The notes under the pieces were generated by a model that was not told the DNA's origin, ran no database searches, and saw nothing but the letters and a program-made list of their open reading frames with translations. A stretch of 64,000 nt of DNA from Parachlamydiales bacterium. Its GTDB lineage: Bacteria; Chlamydiota; Chlamydiia; Chlamydiales; SM23-39. Of the stretch, positions 50,745 through 61,478 are shown piece by piece. The first letter of the stretch is position 1. Every line of letters starts with the position of its first letter. The position numbers were made by a program, and so were the translations under genes. The DNA lies in assembly GCA_019694475.1 (NCBI GenBank), contig JAIBBX010000004.1:248001-312000 (forward strand). The letters run 5' to 3'.

Positions 50745-51070
50745 ATCCATATCAAGTCATAAAAGCCAAACGGGTCACTGAAAAAGGGCGCGTGCTGGAA
50801 AATTTAGTGAATGCGAAGAGCAATAAATCGGTCAGCCGCTGCCAAACGCCAAAAGTTGTTTTTGACGTGCATCCAAAGGCCAATAAAAGACAAATCGCAG
50901 ATGCTATCGAAGAGATTTATAAAGAAAAGAAAGTGAAAGTTGTAAAAGTCAACACGATCACTGTGAAGCCAAAACAACGCCGAGTGAGAGGATTTGACGG
51001 AGTACAATCGGGCTTTAAGAAAGCCGTTGTTAGCTTCCGCCCCGGAGACTCGATTGAGGTTGGAGGGTAA
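50741..51070 (+). CDS. rplW: 50S ribosomal protein L23
   Basis: The 109 residues match L23, at the tunnel exit, where trigger factor and SRP dock. Conserved segments are [38 protein letters not shown] and [18 protein letters not shown]. The ATG overlaps the rplD stop (ATGA); rplB starts 2 bp after the stop. Confidence 0.96.
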   Translation: MNPYQVIKAKRVTEKGRVLENLVNAKSNKSVSRCQTPKVVFDVHPKANKRQIADAIEEIYKEKKVKVVKVNTITVKPKQRRVRGFDGVQSGFKKAVVSFRPGDSIEVGG

Positions 51071-51072
51071 TT

Positions 51073-51897
51073 ATGCCAAAGAATTTTAAGCCGACCACGC
51101 CGGGACAAAGAAAGCTTGTTCAGCCTGTCTTTGTGGAACTTGATCCAACAGAGAAAAAGGCGCCAAAATCCCTTCGCGTGCACATTAAGCGTACGAATGG
51201 CCGCAACCACAGCGGGCACATCACATGCCGCCATAAAGGGGGCGCTGCCCACAAAAAGATCTTGCGTCTGATCGATTTCAAGCGAGACAAGGAAAATATT
51301 CCTGCGCAAGTAGCTTCTGTGGAGTACGATCCGAACCGGTCTGCCCTCATCGCGCTTCTCCACTATCAAGATGGTGAAAAGCGATACATTTTGGCTCCGC
51401 AAGGGATCAAAGTGGGTGCGACTGTTATGACGAGCGACGAGCCTCCATTCCAAGTAGGCTGCTGCATGAAACTGAAGTTCATGCCGCTCGGTTCAGTCAT
51501 TCACAATATCGAATTGAAGCCTGGCAGAGGCGCGCAGATGGTCCGTTCAGCTGGACTTTCAGCACAGCTTCTCGCGAGAAGCAATGGTTATGCGACGATT
51601 CGCATGCCTTCAGGCGAAGTGCGAATGATTAACGAAAATTGTAGAGCGACTTTTGGCGCAGTTTCCAACGCAGAGCACAATTTGCGTGTGATTGGAAAAG
51701 CGGGAAGGTCTCGCTGGATGGGGATTCGCCCAACCGTTCGCGGTGTTGCGATGAACCCTGTTGACCACCCACACGGCGGTGGCGAAGGACGAGGAAAAGG
51801 AAACCACCCCCAATCACCTTGGGCGCAGTTTACGAAAGGATTCCGAACCAGATCCAACAGAAAAACCAGAAAATGGATTGTAAAAGAGCGAAGGTAA
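51073..51897 (+). CDS. rplB: 50S ribosomal protein L2
   Basis: The 274 residues match L2, a large primary-binding protein needed for subunit association and peptidyl transfer. Signatures are [39 protein letters not shown] and [20 protein letters not shown] with the conserved His. GGAGG precedes the ATG. Four bases separate it from rpsS. Confidence 0.98.
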   Translation: MPKNFKPTTPGQRKLVQPVFVELDPTEKKAPKSLRVHIKRTNGRNHSGHITCRHKGGAAHKKILRLIDFKRDKENIPAQVASVEYDPNRSALIALLHYQDGEKRYILAPQGIKVGATVMTSDEPPFQVGCCMKLKFMPLGSVIHNIELKPGRGAQMVRSAGLSAQLLARSNGYATIRMPSGEVRMINENCRATFGAVSNAEHNLRVIGKAGRSRWMGIRPTVRGVAMNPVDHPHGGGEGRGKGNHPQSPWAQFTKGFRTRSNRKTRKWIVKERR

Positions 51898-51901
51898 TTG
51901 C

Positions 51902-52204
51902 ATGGGAAGATCTCTGAAAAAAGGGCCCTTTGTCGACCATCACCTCATGGCAAAAGTCAATAAGATGAGCCAGGAAGGGGCGAAGAAAGTTATTAAGACT
52001 TGGTCGCGCCGTTCGATGATTGTACCCGAAATGGTAGGCCATACTTTTGATGTCCACAATGGGAAGAAATTTATCTCGGTTTATGTTTCCGAGAACATGG
52101 TTGGCCACCGTCTTGGAGAGTTTTCTCCAACTCGGCAATTTAAAGGCCACCCGAAGAAAACTGCTGCAGCAACAACGGCAGCACCAGCTGGTGGAGGAGG
52201 ATAA
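51902..52204 (+). CDS. rpsS: 30S ribosomal protein S19
   Basis: The 100 residues match S19, a head protein contacting 16S helix and S13. Visible are [40 protein letters not shown] and [18 protein letters not shown]. The C terminus carries an unusual Ala/Thr/Gly-rich extension ([14 protein letters not shown]), longer than E. coli S19. Confidence 0.97.
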   Translation: MGRSLKKGPFVDHHLMAKVNKMSQEGAKKVIKTWSRRSMIVPEMVGHTFDVHNGKKFISVYVSENMVGHRLGEFSPTRQFKGHPKKTAAATTAAPAGGGG

Positions 52205-52207
52205 TCT

Positions 52208-52552
52208 ATGCAATTTGCTAGAGCTAAAACCAGATTTGTTCGTATTTCACCGCGGAAAGCTCGCTATGCAGCTGGGCTAATCCGAGGCCTGAATGTAGAA
52301 CAAGCTTCTTTGCAGCTTCTTGCTTCGAGGCTCAAAGGCGGTAGATTGATTAAGAAGACGCTAGACAGTGCGGTAGCAAACGCGGTGACGCAGATGGATG
52401 CACGCAGAGAAAATCTGAAAGTGCACGAAGTGCGCGTCGATCCAGGTCCGATCCTAAGACGAGCGAAGCCTCGCAGCCGTGGATCGTCAGTTCCTGTGAA
52501 CAAAAGAACGAGCCATTTTACGATCGTTCTTTCAACTGCAGATGGAGTGTAG
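52208..52552 (+). CDS. rplV: 50S ribosomal protein L22
   Basis: The 114 residues match L22, whose beta hairpin reaches into the exit tunnel and is a site of macrolide resistance. Signatures are TRFVRISPRKARYAAGLIRG, LKVHEVRVDPGPILRRAKPR and KRTSHFTIVLS. It starts 3 bp after rpsS and is followed by rpsC after 3 bp. Confidence 0.96.
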   Translation: MQFARAKTRFVRISPRKARYAAGLIRGLNVEQASLQLLASRLKGGRLIKKTLDSAVANAVTQMDARRENLKVHEVRVDPGPILRRAKPRSRGSSVPVNKRTSHFTIVLSTADGV

Positions 52553-52555
52553 AAA

Positions 52556-53221
52556 ATGGGACAAAAAGTATCGCCAATTGGATTCCGCCTCGTAAGAAGA
52601 AAGCGCTGGACGTCGAATTGGTTTGCAGGAAAACAAGAGTTTGGCAATCAGATCGGCGAAGATAAAATGATTCGAGATATGCTGCTCACAAAACCCGCTT
52701 GCCAAGGAGCCTCAAAATTCCAAATCAAGAGGATGAGCGGCAAAATTGAAGTGACTATTTTTACTTCAAGACCTGGCCTTGTGATCGGTAAAAAAGGCGC
52801 TGAGATCGATGTTTTGAAAAACGAACTCAGAAAGCTGACTGGAAAAGAAGTTTGGATTGAAGTCGAAGAGATCAAAAGACCAGACCTCGATGCGAAACTC
52901 GTTGCCGATGGAATTGCGAAACAGCTCGAAAGACGTATCCCATTCCGCAGAATTTTGAAAAAGGCCATGCAGACTTCAATGGATGCAGGCGCTGCAGGGA
53001 TCAAGGTGCAAGTATCTGGCCGTATCGGCGGTGCAGAAATTGCCCGAGTCGAGTGGTATAAAGAGGGACGTATTCCTCTCCACACACTCCGCTCCGACAT
53101 TGATTATGCTCAAGGAAGAGCGGAAACAACTTATGGATCTATCGGCGTAAAAGTCTGGATCAATAAAGGTGAAGAAATCATTGCTGCACCGAAACAGCAA
53201 GCATCGGTAGTGGGGGCTTAA
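52556..53221 (+). CDS. rpsC: 30S ribosomal protein S3
   Basis: The 221 residues match S3, at the mRNA entry channel. It opens [20 protein letters not shown], includes the KH domain with [20 protein letters not shown], and the C-terminal domain [20 protein letters not shown]. rplP starts one base after its stop. Confidence 0.97.
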   Translation: MGQKVSPIGFRLVRRKRWTSNWFAGKQEFGNQIGEDKMIRDMLLTKPACQGASKFQIKRMSGKIEVTIFTSRPGLVIGKKGAEIDVLKNELRKLTGKEVWIEVEEIKRPDLDAKLVADGIAKQLERRIPFRRILKKAMQTSMDAGAAGIKVQVSGRIGGAEIARVEWYKEGRIPLHTLRSDIDYAQGRAETTYGSIGVKVWINKGEEIIAAPKQQASVVGA

Positions 53222-53222
53222 T

Positions 53223-53642
53223 ATGGCTTTGATGCCGAAGCGAACGAAGTTTAGAAAACAGCAAAAAGGGAAAATGACTGGCCTTTCAAAAGGTGGGTCA
53301 TATGTTGAATTCGGTGAGTTTGGCATGCAGTCATTGGATCGCTGCTGGATTACTGCGCAGCAGATCGAAGCATGCCGGGTTACCATTTCCCGTACCTTCA
53401 GCCGTAAAGGACAAGTTTGGATCCGGGTATTCCCAGACAAACCAGTCTCTAAAAAACCTGCTGAAACACGAATGGGTAAAGGAAAGGGAGCGCCAGACCA
53501 CTACGTAGCAGTTGTGCGTCCAGGACGTATTCTCTTCGAAGTGGGCGGAGTGAGCCGCGAAGAAGCGCAAGAAGCGCTGCGACTTGCTGCTGCAAAACTT
53601 CCAGTCCGAACCAAATTTGTCGATAGATTGGAGAGGGTATAG
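53223..53642 (+). CDS. rplP: 50S ribosomal protein L16
   Basis: The 139 residues match L16 at the A-site side of the large subunit. It begins [20 protein letters not shown] and has [40 protein letters not shown] and [19 protein letters not shown]. The first ATG is used; the second, at 53232, would remove three residues that other chlamydial L16 proteins keep. Confidence 0.97.
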   Translation: MALMPKRTKFRKQQKGKMTGLSKGGSYVEFGEFGMQSLDRCWITAQQIEACRVTISRTFSRKGQVWIRVFPDKPVSKKPAETRMGKGKGAPDHYVAVVRPGRILFEVGGVSREEAQEALRLAAAKLPVRTKFVDRLERV

Positions 53643-53647
53643 AAATT

Positions 53648-53854
53648 ATGGCGAAGAAAAAGAAAGAAGTAAAAGATCAGTCGGTTGGTGAGTTAAAAGC
53701 GGCTATTGGAGATCTGGATCGGGAACTGTTTGCCTTGCGCAATGAACTTGCAACACAGCGCAAATTAGAAAAACCCCATCTGATTAAAGAGAAGAGAAAG
53801 CAAAAAGCGCGCATCCTCACGATTTTGACCCAAAAACAACGAGAGGCAGTATGA
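53648..53854 (+). CDS. rpmC: 50S ribosomal protein L29
   Basis: The 68 residues are a two-helix L29, beside the tunnel exit near L23. Recognisable are [20 protein letters not shown] and [14 protein letters not shown]. It overlaps the rpsQ start by four bases. Confidence 0.93.
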   Translation: MAKKKKEVKDQSVGELKAAIGDLDRELFALRNELATQRKLEKPHLIKEKRKQKARILTILTQKQREAV

Positions 53855-54099
53855 GCGCGGAACGAGGAAGACGAAAAACCACAGAGGGAGTCGTCATATC
53901 CAATAAAATGGACAAAACGGTCACTGTTAAAGTGACTCGCAAGATGCGTCACGAGAAATACGGCAAAGTCGTTGAGCGCTCAAAGAAGTACTATGCTCAT
54001 GACGAAAGCGATGCGATTGAAGTTGGGCAAAAAGTGCGCATTATGGAAACCCGGCCACTTTCTAAATTAAAAAGATGGCGCGTAGTTGAGGTAGTATGA
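53851..54099 (+). CDS. rpsQ: 30S ribosomal protein S17
   Basis: The 82 residues match S17, a primary 16S-binding OB-fold protein: [40 protein letters not shown] and [17 protein letters not shown]. It overlaps rpmC and rplN by four bases on each side. Confidence 0.96.
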   Translation: MSAERGRRKTTEGVVISNKMDKTVTVKVTRKMRHEKYGKVVERSKKYYAHDESDAIEVGQKVRIMETRPLSKLKRWRVVEVV

Positions 54100-54464
54100 T
54101 TCAACAAGAAACCGAACTAGAAGTTGCCGATAATACCGGCGCAAAGCGAGTCCGATGCTTTAAAGTGCTCGGAGGAACGCGCAAACGATATGCTAAAGTT
54201 GGCGATATCATCGTATGTTCCATTAAGGAAGCAGATCCGAAAGGAGCTGTAAAGAAAGGTGAAGTCGTCAAGGCGGTTGTCGTAAGAACGAAAAGTTATA
54301 TTCGACGCCATGATGGATCTATGCTCCGATTTTACGATAACAGCTGCGTAATTATCGACGATAAGAACAATCCTCGGGGAACACGTATCTTTGGACCAGT
54401 AGCGCGCGAAGTTCGCGATGGTGGATTCATTAAGATCAGTTCTCTGGCTCCGGAGGTCATTTAA
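54096..54464 (+). CDS. rplN: 50S ribosomal protein L14
   Basis: The 122 residues match L14, at the subunit interface. Signatures are [40 protein letters not shown] and [20 protein letters not shown]. It starts inside the end of rpsQ. rplX follows two bases later. Confidence 0.98.
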   Translation: MIQQETELEVADNTGAKRVRCFKVLGGTRKRYAKVGDIIVCSIKEADPKGAVKKGEVVKAVVVRTKSYIRRHDGSMLRFYDNSCVIIDDKNNPRGTRIFGPVAREVRDGGFIKISSLAPEVI

Positions 54465-54466
54465 TT

Positions 54467-54784
54467 ATGAAACAATCAGTAAAAAAAGGAAGCCGAGTTC
54501 TCGTGATTGCTGGGAATGATCGAGGCAAGTCTGGAGAAGTTATTGGTCGAAGCGAAGACCGAGTGCTTGTCCAAGGCGTGAATATCCGCAAGAAACATAT
54601 GAAAAGAACGCAGCAGACCCAGGGCGGCAGAGTCATTGAGATGGAAGTACCTATCCATATTTCAAATGTTTGCTTATGCGACAAAGACGGAAACCGTCTG
54701 AAAAAAGCGAAGCAGCAAGCTCCTGAGAAAGAGAAGACTGAAAAAGCATCTGCTCGCGCATCAAAGAAGGTGAAAAATGTCTAG
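54467..54784 (+). CDS. rplX: 50S ribosomal protein L24
   Basis: The 105 residues match L24, an assembly initiator: [20 protein letters not shown] (KOW motif), [20 protein letters not shown] and [19 protein letters not shown]. The C-terminal tail is Lys/Ala-rich and disordered. It overlaps the rplE start by 8 bp. Confidence 0.95.
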   Translation: MKQSVKKGSRVLVIAGNDRGKSGEVIGRSEDRVLVQGVNIRKKHMKRTQQTQGGRVIEMEVPIHISNVCLCDKDGNRLKKAKQQAPEKEKTEKASARASKKVKNV

Positions 54785-55310
54785 ATTATACAAAAAATTC
54801 AAAGAGGAAATTGCGCCTCAGCAAAGAGAGCGGCATCCAAACCGCTGTGCGATGGAATTGCCTGTCCTCAAGAAAATTGTCATCAGCATGGGCCTTGGAG
54901 ATGCGCTGAAAGATAAAAACGCGCTTGGTGAACATAGCGAAGAATTGAAGCTGCTTTCTGGGCAGAAGCCTGTTGTTACAAAAACAAAGAATGCGATTTC
55001 GAATTTCAAGCTGCGTGAAGATCAGCCTGTTGGCTTGATGGTTACACTGCGCGGAAAAAGAATGTATGACTTTTTTGACCGTTTTTGTAATATTGTAGCA
55101 CCGCGTATCCGCGACTTCCGCGGATTTAACAAAAAAGGTGATGGCAGAGGAAATTATAGTTTTGGTCTCACCGACCAGCAAATTTTCCCTGAAATCAACC
55201 TTGATAAGGTGAAACGCACTCAAGGGATGAACGTGACAATGGTTACGACAGCTCAGAATGACGAAGATTGTGTAGAATTACTGACCCTTTTGGGCTTTCC
55301 ATTTAAGTAA
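54777..55310 (+). CDS. rplE: 50S ribosomal protein L5
   Basis: The 177 residues match L5, which binds 5S rRNA and contacts P-site tRNA. Signatures are [39 protein letters not shown] and [20 protein letters not shown]. rpsN (S14), which follows rplE in E. coli, is absent; rpsH comes next after 11 bp, as in chlamydiae. Confidence 0.97.
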   Translation: MSRLYKKFKEEIAPQQRERHPNRCAMELPVLKKIVISMGLGDALKDKNALGEHSEELKLLSGQKPVVTKTKNAISNFKLREDQPVGLMVTLRGKRMYDFFDRFCNIVAPRIRDFRGFNKKGDGRGNYSFGLTDQQIFPEINLDKVKRTQGMNVTMVTTAQNDEDCVELLTLLGFPFK

Positions 55311-55321
55311 GAGAGAGAAAT

Positions 55322-55714
55322 ATGGCATTTAATGATCCCATTGCAGAATTATTGACCAAAATCCGCAATGCTAAAGGCGCTCAGCATCGATTTGTCGACT
55401 TGGGTTTTAGCCGCATTAAGGTCAAAATTCTCGATATTATCAAGAATCATGGATTTATTGAGAATTTCCTCGTCAATGAAGAGCAATATAAGATTCGTGT
55501 CTTTTTGCGATATACGAAGTCGAGAGAGTCGGTCATCCACGGATTAGACCGAATTTCTAAGAGCGGACTGAGACGCTATGTCGGATATAGCGATATCCCA
55601 AAAGTGTTTAACGGAATGGGCATCGCCATCCTTTCAACTCCAAAAGGCGTATTGGATGGAGAAACTGCCAGAAACCTGAAAGTCGGCGGCGAGCTGCTTT
55701 GTAAAGTTTGGTAA
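55322..55714 (+). CDS. rpsH: 30S ribosomal protein S8
   Basis: The 130 residues match S8, a primary 16S-binding protein and the repressor of the spc operon in E. coli. Visible are DPIAELLTKIRNAKGAQHRF, ISKSGLRRYVGYSDIPKVFN and MGIAILSTPKGVLDGETARN. The ribosome site AGAGAGAAAT precedes the ATG. Confidence 0.97.
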   Translation: MAFNDPIAELLTKIRNAKGAQHRFVDLGFSRIKVKILDIIKNHGFIENFLVNEEQYKIRVFLRYTKSRESVIHGLDRISKSGLRRYVGYSDIPKVFNGMGIAILSTPKGVLDGETARNLKVGGELLCKVW

Positions 55715-55728
55715 AAGGAAGATAGAAC

Positions 55729-56277
55729 ATGTCAAGACTAGGAAAGACACCGATTCCCATCCCGAAAGGCGTAGAAGTTAAGCCCGCGGCTGATGGAGCA
55801 GTAATGATTAAAGGGCCTAAGGGTCAGTTGGATATCAAGCTTCCAACAGGCTTGTCGCTCAAAGTAGAAGGACAGGAAGCTGTTCTTTCGTGCGATGAAT
55901 CCCTTTTACCGCAGAAAGCATTCTATGGACTGTATCGCTCTCTTTTGAAAAACAATGTCATTGGAGTTCACGAGGGCTACGAAATTAAATTGTCTCTGGT
56001 TGGCGTCGGATACCGTGCTAACGTTCAGGGGCATAAATTGGATCTCCAGCTAGGATTTTCCCACCCAACTTGGCTCACAATTCCCAAAGGGATTGTCGTC
56101 GAAGTGGATAAGGGAACTTCTATCAGCATCAAAGGCGCAGATAAGCGCTTGGTCGGACAATTTGCTGCGCAAGTTCGCGGAATGAAACCACCTGAACCTT
56201 ACAAAGGGAAAGGGATTCGTTATGAAAACGAATATGTCCGTAAGAAAGAAGGTAAGGCAGCTAAAGGGAAAGCATAA
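55729..56277 (+). CDS. rplF: 50S ribosomal protein L6
   Basis: The 182 residues match L6, near the GTPase-associated centre: MSRLGKTPIPIPKGVEVK, LVGVGYRANVQGHKLDLQLG and AQVRGMKPPEPYKGKGIRYE. The C terminus carries a short Lys-rich tail. The stop shares its last base with the rplR ATG (TAATG). Confidence 0.97.
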   Translation: MSRLGKTPIPIPKGVEVKPAADGAVMIKGPKGQLDIKLPTGLSLKVEGQEAVLSCDESLLPQKAFYGLYRSLLKNNVIGVHEGYEIKLSLVGVGYRANVQGHKLDLQLGFSHPTWLTIPKGIVVEVDKGTSISIKGADKRLVGQFAAQVRGMKPPEPYKGKGIRYENEYVRKKEGKAAKGKA

Positions 56278-56639
56278 TGGATAATTCGAAAAAAAGAAGA
56301 AATAATGCTCGCGCAAAGCGTGTGATGCGGGTCCGAAAGAAAGTACGAGGCAGCACAGATTGTCCAAGGCTTTCTGTTTCAAAGACCAATTTGCACATCT
56401 ACGCTCAATTGATTGACGATGAGAAAGGCGTAACGCTGGCTGGATTTGGAACGCAGTCTAAAGATTGCCGCGAAAAGCGCAAATCTAAAGAAAGTGCTAA
56501 AGAAGTGGGCAAGCAAATCGCTCATCTTGCGAAGGGTAAAAACATCAACACGGTCATTTTTGATCGGGGCCGTTATAAATTCCATGGGCTTATCGCTGAG
56601 CTAGCTAATAGCGCGCGGGAAGCTGGGTTGCAGTTTTAA
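56277..56639 (+). CDS. rplR: 50S ribosomal protein L18
   Basis: The 120 residues match L18, which mediates 5S rRNA attachment. Signatures are RKKVRGSTDCPRLSVSKTNL, HIYAQLIDDEKGVTLAGFGT and VIFDRGRYKFHGLIAELANS. It begins on the last base of rplF. Confidence 0.96.
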   Translation: MDNSKKRRNNARAKRVMRVRKKVRGSTDCPRLSVSKTNLHIYAQLIDDEKGVTLAGFGTQSKDCREKRKSKESAKEVGKQIAHLAKGKNINTVIFDRGRYKFHGLIAELANSAREAGLQF

Positions 56640-56651
56640 ACTAGGAAGAAT

Positions 56652-57158
56652 ATGAGAAATAAACCTGAAAAGAAACGGCAAGAAGATTTCGGAACTGAAT
56701 TCGAAGAGAAAGTTCTCTATATCAACCGCTGTGCCAAAGTCGTAAAAGGCGGACGTAAGTTCAGCTTTTCTGCTCTGATCCTCGTAGGCGATGGACAAGG
56801 GCATGTCGGGTACGGGTTTGCAAAAGCAAACGAAGTATCGGATGCGATCCGCAAGGGTTCTGAATCTGCACGAAAAAATATCTACACAATCGAAATGGAA
56901 GGGACAACGATCCCTCATGAAGTTTATGTAGAATGGGACGGCGCAAAAATCCTCCTGAAGCCAGCAGCTGAAGGCGTAGGCGTTATTGCAGGATCTAAGG
57001 TGCGCTCAGTTCTCGAACTCGGCGGAGTGAAAGATGTTGTTGCGAAAAACCTAGGTTCAAGCAACCCGCTCAATCAGGTGAAGGCGATTTTTAAAGCGCT
57101 TCTTCAACTGAAAAACCGTGAAAAAAATCTTGCTGCAAGAAAAGGGGCCCATGCTTAA
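56652..57158 (+). CDS. rpsE: 30S ribosomal protein S5
   Basis: The 168 residues match S5, a decoding-fidelity protein. Visible are EEKVLYINRCAKVVKGGRKF, GDGQGHVGYGFAKANEVSDA and LGSSNPLNQVKAIFKALLQL. rplO begins inside its last bases. rpmD (L30), between rpsE and rplO in E. coli, is absent. Confidence 0.97.
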   Translation: MRNKPEKKRQEDFGTEFEEKVLYINRCAKVVKGGRKFSFSALILVGDGQGHVGYGFAKANEVSDAIRKGSESARKNIYTIEMEGTTIPHEVYVEWDGAKILLKPAAEGVGVIAGSKVRSVLELGGVKDVVAKNLGSSNPLNQVKAIFKALLQLKNREKNLAARKGAHA

Positions 57159-57618
57159 TTTATCACAATTGACAAACACATCGCGTCCCCCTAAGAAATC
57201 GCGACGTATCGGTAGAGGTATCGGCTCAAAGAGAGGCGGTCACGCAGGCCGAGGCGGAAAAGGGGACAGCCACCGTAATGGTTATCAGAAGCGCTTTGGG
57301 TATGAAGGCGGTCAAGTGCCTCTCTATCGCAAATTGCCAATTCGCGGATTCACACGCGGCACATTTGTAAAGCCTGTGACCGAAGTTACGCTCTCCTTGA
57401 TCGAGACGTATTACAAGGCAGGCGAAACGGTCAATGCTGAGACGCTTCGCGAAAAAGGACTGATTCCACGTAGAAATCCAGGCGGAATCAAGATTCTTGG
57501 CACTGGCGATTTGACCAAGAAAGTGAAAATTGAAGCGCACCGCATTACAGCGGGTGCTGAAGCGAAATTGAACGAACAAAAGATCCATTTCACGAAAGTC
57601 CCTTTAGCAAAGGTTTAA
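57151..57618 (+). CDS. rplO: 50S ribosomal protein L15
   Basis: The 155 residues match L15. I use the ATG at 57151, which overlaps the rpsE stop by 8 bp and gives the normal start MLNLSQLTNTSRPPKKSRRI; the longer frame from 57118 lies inside rpsE. Gly/Arg-rich GRGIGSKRGGHAGRGGKGDS and YEGGQVPLYRKLPIRGFTRG are diagnostic. secY starts 3 bp downstream. Confidence 0.96.
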   Translation: MLNLSQLTNTSRPPKKSRRIGRGIGSKRGGHAGRGGKGDSHRNGYQKRFGYEGGQVPLYRKLPIRGFTRGTFVKPVTEVTLSLIETYYKAGETVNAETLREKGLIPRRNPGGIKILGTGDLTKKVKIEAHRITAGAEAKLNEQKIHFTKVPLAKV

Positions 57619-57621
57619 ACC

Positions 57622-58992
57622 ATGATTGAGGCGATCCGTCGCATCTTTGCCATCCCTGAACTCAGGGTCAAGATCACCTATACATTGCTTCTTTTGGCGG
57701 TATGCCGAATTGGAGCATATATTTCTGTTCCAGGTGTGAATGCAGAGGCGGCGATCAGCCTCTTTAAATTTGCTACCGGCGGAGGCCAAAACCTTTTTCA
57801 GCTGGTAGACATTTTTTCAGGCGGCGCTTTTGCTAAAATGACGGTGCTTGCGTTGGGCGTTATGCCTTACATCACAGCATCAATCATTATGCAGCTTTTG
57901 ATTGCGCTAGTCCCCTCTCTTCAAAGGGAGATTCGGGAAAGCCCAGATCAAGGCCGGCGCAAACTATCTAAATGGACACGATTGGCAACGCTTGTGATAT
58001 CACTGTTCCAATCGGCTCTTTTTGCGGGTTTTGTGATAAGAGTTAACTCGCAAAGCCCAGGAATCATTGTTCCTGAAATTTTGGATGTACAGCTATTTGG
58101 TTTCTCATTCCTCTTCTACATCACTGTGATGATCACCATGACCGCAGGGACTTTATTCCTCATGTGGGTTGGCGAGCAAATCAGCGAAAAAGGGGTGGGC
58201 AACGGAATTAGCTTAATCATCGCGCTTGGCATTTTAGCTTCATTCCCAAGCACGATTGGATCAATCATCAATCAATTGAACTTAGAATCGCAAGAAGCAG
58301 GACAGCTTACTTTCCCAATGCTGATCGTTTTGTGCGCCCTCTTTGTCCTCATCACAGTTGGAACAATTCTTGTGATTCAGGGCCAAAGACGCATTCCGCT
58401 TCAATACGCTAGACGCATTGTTGGGCGGCATGAAGTACAAGGCGGCAGCTCGCACATTCCGCTTAAGATCAACTATGCGGGTGTAATCCCTGTCATCTTT
58501 GCGTCATCGCTTTTGATGTTCCCTGCAACGATTGGGCAGTTTTTAGGAAAAAATACTTGGCTCGGCCAGCTTTCTTCCTACCTTTTGCCAGGATCATGGG
58601 TGTACGTCATTTTTTATGTGACGCTGATTCTATTTTTTACTTACTTCTGGACTGCGACCCAGTTTAAGCCAGAACAAATTGCATCCGATATGAAAAAGAA
58701 CGGAGCCTTTATTCCAGGCATCCGACAAGGCAAACCTACGCAAGATTACTTGGAGTCGACAATGAGCCGCATTACGCTGGCCGGAGCCGTATTCCTAGCG
58801 ATTATTGCCATCTTGCCTATGCTAGTCGGCCGTTTGATGGGAGTGGATGCGAATATTAGCCAATTTTTTGGCGGAACATCTCTTCTTATCTTAGTAGGAG
58901 TTATTTTAGACACGACGAAACAGATTGAGTCTCATCTACTTATGAAGAGATATGAAGGATTTATGACCAAGGGGCGTCTCAGAGGACGCTAA
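57622..58992 (+). CDS. secY: Protein translocase channel subunit SecY
   Basis: SecY forms the ten-helix protein-conducting channel of the inner membrane, working with SecE, SecG, SecA and the fused SecDF found earlier in this window. The 456 residues include [60 protein letters not shown] and [19 protein letters not shown]. The cytoplasmic loop [20 protein letters not shown] is also typical. Neither adk nor rpmJ follows it, in contrast to many bacteria. Confidence 0.97.
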   Translation: MIEAIRRIFAIPELRVKITYTLLLLAVCRIGAYISVPGVNAEAAISLFKFATGGGQNLFQLVDIFSGGAFAKMTVLALGVMPYITASIIMQLLIALVPSLQREIRESPDQGRRKLSKWTRLATLVISLFQSALFAGFVIRVNSQSPGIIVPEILDVQLFGFSFLFYITVMITMTAGTLFLMWVGEQISEKGVGNGISLIIALGILASFPSTIGSIINQLNLESQEAGQLTFPMLIVLCALFVLITVGTILVIQGQRRIPLQYARRIVGRHEVQGGSSHIPLKINYAGVIPVIFASSLLMFPATIGQFLGKNTWLGQLSSYLLPGSWVYVIFYVTLILFFTYFWTATQFKPEQIASDMKKNGAFIPGIRQGKPTQDYLESTMSRITLAGAVFLAIIAILPMLVGRLMGVDANISQFFGGTSLLILVGVILDTTKQIESHLLMKRYEGFMTKGRLRGR

Positions 58993-59043
58993 CCATTGTG
59001 TTTTAACAAGGTACCATGTTATTTTATTTGGAAGGAAAAAGAT

Positions 59044-59412
59044 ATGCCTAGAGTGATTGGAATCGACATTCCAGACAATAAGCGCTTAGAAGTGGCCCTG
59101 ACCTATATTTACGGTGTTGGGCGGAAGCTGTCGAACCAGATTATTGAGAAGCTGGGACTGAGCAAAGATATGAGAGCGCGGGAGTTAAACGAAGACGACA
59201 TCGCCCGCCTGAATGCGATTTTGCAGTCGGAGTATGTTGTAGAAGGAGATTTGCGCCGTCAAATCCAGAACAACATTAAGCGGCTTGTTGGGATTCATTG
59301 CTATCGTGGAATCCGTCATAGAAGCGGCCTTCCTGTGCGTGGTCAGAGGACCCGAACGAATGCGCGTACGCGTAAGGGTAAGCGTAAGACCGTTGCGAAC
59401 AAGAAAATTTAA
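59044..59412 (+). CDS. rpsM: 30S ribosomal protein S13
   Basis: The 122 residues match S13, which contacts P-site tRNA and L5. The start is the ATG at 59044, preceded by GGAAGGA; upstream frame to 58996 is not needed. Signatures are [38 protein letters not shown] and [30 protein letters not shown]. Confidence 0.97.
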   Translation: MPRVIGIDIPDNKRLEVALTYIYGVGRKLSNQIIEKLGLSKDMRARELNEDDIARLNAILQSEYVVEGDLRRQIQNNIKRLVGIHCYRGIRHRSGLPVRGQRTRTNARTRKGKRKTVANKKI

Positions 59413-59425
59413 TTAGGAGTGCACC

Positions 59426-59842
59426 TTGGCTAAACAAGAACAGAAAGCTCCTCCGAAGAAAGCAGGAGTCCGAGTTAAAAAGAAAATTACGCGCACCGTA
59501 CCAGCTGGGATTGCGCATGTCAGAGCGACATTTAACAATACGATCGTATCGATCACTGATTTGGCCGGCAACGTTATTGCATGGTCATCTGCAGGTAAAT
59601 CGAATTTTGCTGGATCGAGAAAATCATCCGCTTTTGCAGCGACGGTAGCAGCGCAGAACGCAGCCCGCGATGCAATTGGCGTTGGTATGAAAGAGTGCGA
59701 AGTGAATTTAAGCGGGCCAGGAGCGGGACGCGAATCGGCAGTGCGCGGACTTATGAGCGCAGGACTTGCCATCAGCATCATCCGCGACAAGACGCCAGTT
59801 CCCCACAATGGGTGCAGAGCCCGTAAACGAAGACGTGTATAA
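59426..59842 (+). CDS. rpsK: 30S ribosomal protein S11
   Basis: The 138 residues match S11 on the 30S platform: [40 protein letters not shown] and [16 protein letters not shown]. The start is TTG, supported by AGGAG 6 nt upstream and no ATG in a suitable place. rpsD, which follows rpsK in E. coli, is not here; rpoA is next. Confidence 0.96.
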   Translation: MAKQEQKAPPKKAGVRVKKKITRTVPAGIAHVRATFNNTIVSITDLAGNVIAWSSAGKSNFAGSRKSSAFAATVAAQNAARDAIGVGMKECEVNLSGPGAGRESAVRGLMSAGLAISIIRDKTPVPHNGCRARKRRRV

Positions 59843-59856
59843 GAGGAGAGACTAAC

Positions 59857-60957
59857 ATGCCTGTAAAGTATGGCAAATTTGAAATGCCAGAAAAAATCAA
59901 GATCGACGAAGCAGCCCAATCATCGACGCATGCTCGATTTGTGGTAGAGCCCTTTGAGCGCGGATTTGGCCATACCGTTGGCAACGCTTTGAGAAGGATC
60001 ATGTTAGCCTCGCTTGAGGCGCCTGCGATCATGTCTGTACGGATTGAAGGCGTACCCCATGAGTATATGGCAGTGGAAGGGATCATTGAAGACATGACCC
60101 ACGTTGTCCTGAATCTTAAGGGAGCGCTCCTCCGACGCCTGACAACAGGCGACGATAGCCATCCAAGAGACATTCATGTAATTTCTAAAACATTAGAGAT
60201 TACAGATGAAATGCTCGAAAGAGGCGGAGGATCTTATCGTGTAACTCTGAGAGATCTTCTTGGGCAGTCAGATTTTGATATTGTAAATCCAGATCACATG
60301 ATCTTCACGGTGACAAAGCCGATGACGAAGCGAGTTGATTTGCGCGTTTCTTCCGGACGGGGATATGTTCCTTCTGAGAGACACACGAATTTTGACAGAC
60401 TTGTCGACGAAATCATCATCGACTCAGCATTTTCTCCTGTACGTCTTGTAAACTACTATGTAGAGAATACGCGAGTTGGCCAAGATACAGACTTTGACCG
60501 TTTGATCTTGGAAGTGACGACTGATGGCCGCATTACTCCGATCGAAGCGCTGACATTTGCTGCGCAGATCGGGATTATGCACTTTGAAGTCTTCGATGCG
60601 ATCAAGGAACACACAGTGATCCTTGAGAAAGGCGAAATGCAAACAAACCGTGATCGTGATGAAGTTCTTTCTAAGCTCTCTTTGAAGATCAATGAGATTG
60701 AGCTTTCTGTCCGTTCGACCAACTGCTTGGCGAATGCGAACATCGATACGATTGGCGAACTGGTTGTTATGCCAGAATCTGAGATGCTCCGATTCCGCAA
60801 CTTCGGCAAGAAGTCGCTGACTGAGATCAAGCAGAAACTGGACGAACTGGGCCTCTCGCTCGGTATGGATTTGAGCCGCTATGGCATCAATCGAGACAAC
60901 ATTAAACAAGTGATTCAAAACTACCTTTCTGAGAAGGCTGGAGAGACGATTGTATGA
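59857..60957 (+). CDS. rpoA: RNA polymerase alpha subunit
   Basis: RpoA nucleates RNA polymerase assembly and contacts activators and UP elements. The 366 residues, longer than E. coli alpha (329), contain [40 protein letters not shown] and, in the C-terminal domain, [20 protein letters not shown] then [27 protein letters not shown] precedes the ATG. It overlaps rplQ by four bases. Confidence 0.98.
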   Translation: MPVKYGKFEMPEKIKIDEAAQSSTHARFVVEPFERGFGHTVGNALRRIMLASLEAPAIMSVRIEGVPHEYMAVEGIIEDMTHVVLNLKGALLRRLTTGDDSHPRDIHVISKTLEITDEMLERGGGSYRVTLRDLLGQSDFDIVNPDHMIFTVTKPMTKRVDLRVSSGRGYVPSERHTNFDRLVDEIIIDSAFSPVRLVNYYVENTRVGQDTDFDRLILEVTTDGRITPIEALTFAAQIGIMHFEVFDAIKEHTVILEKGEMQTNRDRDEVLSKLSLKINEIELSVRSTNCLANANIDTIGELVVMPESEMLRFRNFGKKSLTEIKQKLDELGLSLGMDLSRYGINRDNIKQVIQNYLSEKAGETIV

Positions 60958-61379
60958 GACACGGAAAGCGAACATTTAAAGTAGGCCGGACAGGATCCCA
61001 CCGCCGAGCGATGCTAGCGAATATGATGAAGTCGCTCATCGAAAACGAGCGGATTGAGACTACGGTAGTGAAAGCGAAAGAACTTCGCCGTCATGCTGAG
61101 AAAATGATCACAACAGCGAAAAAAAATACTTTGGCTGCAAAGCGGGATGCAATTGCTACACTTAAAGTGGCATTCAACCCCCTTACAACCAAAGAAGCTC
61201 GCGCTGCGAAAACGGGAGACAAAGATTCTTTTTCTCGCGACCGCAATGTGATCAATAAACTCTTTGGCGAATTGCGTGAGCGATTTGCTGCTCGCAATGG
61301 CGGGTATACTCGGATCATCCGCAAAGGGATCCGAATTGGCGACAACGCCCCGACCTGCTTCATCGAATATCTCAAATAA
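60954..61379 (+). CDS. rplQ: 50S ribosomal protein L17
   Basis: The 141 residues match L17, next to the tunnel exit: [40 protein letters not shown] and [20 protein letters not shown]. It starts on the rpoA stop (ATGA) and is the last gene of the operon, followed by a strong terminator. Confidence 0.97.
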   Translation: MRHGKRTFKVGRTGSHRRAMLANMMKSLIENERIETTVVKAKELRRHAEKMITTAKKNTLAAKRDAIATLKVAFNPLTTKEARAAKTGDKDSFSRDRNVINKLFGELRERFAARNGGYTRIIRKGIRIGDNAPTCFIEYLK

Positions 61380-61388
61380 TTTTGTTTG

Positions 61389-61418
61389 ACCGGGAGTCCT
61401 CTCCCGGTTCTTTTTATT
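61389..61418 (+). terminator. Intrinsic terminator of the ribosomal operon
   Basis: ACCGGGAG and CTCCCGGT pair perfectly over 8 bp with a TCCT tetraloop, followed by TCTTTTTATT. This is the clearest rho-independent terminator in the window, 10 bp after the rplQ stop. Confidence 0.92.
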
Positions 61419-61478
61419 CCTTTACATCCTTTTGCAAATCGGTTATTCTAAGGCTTCGACACGTGCTTTGGGGATTCC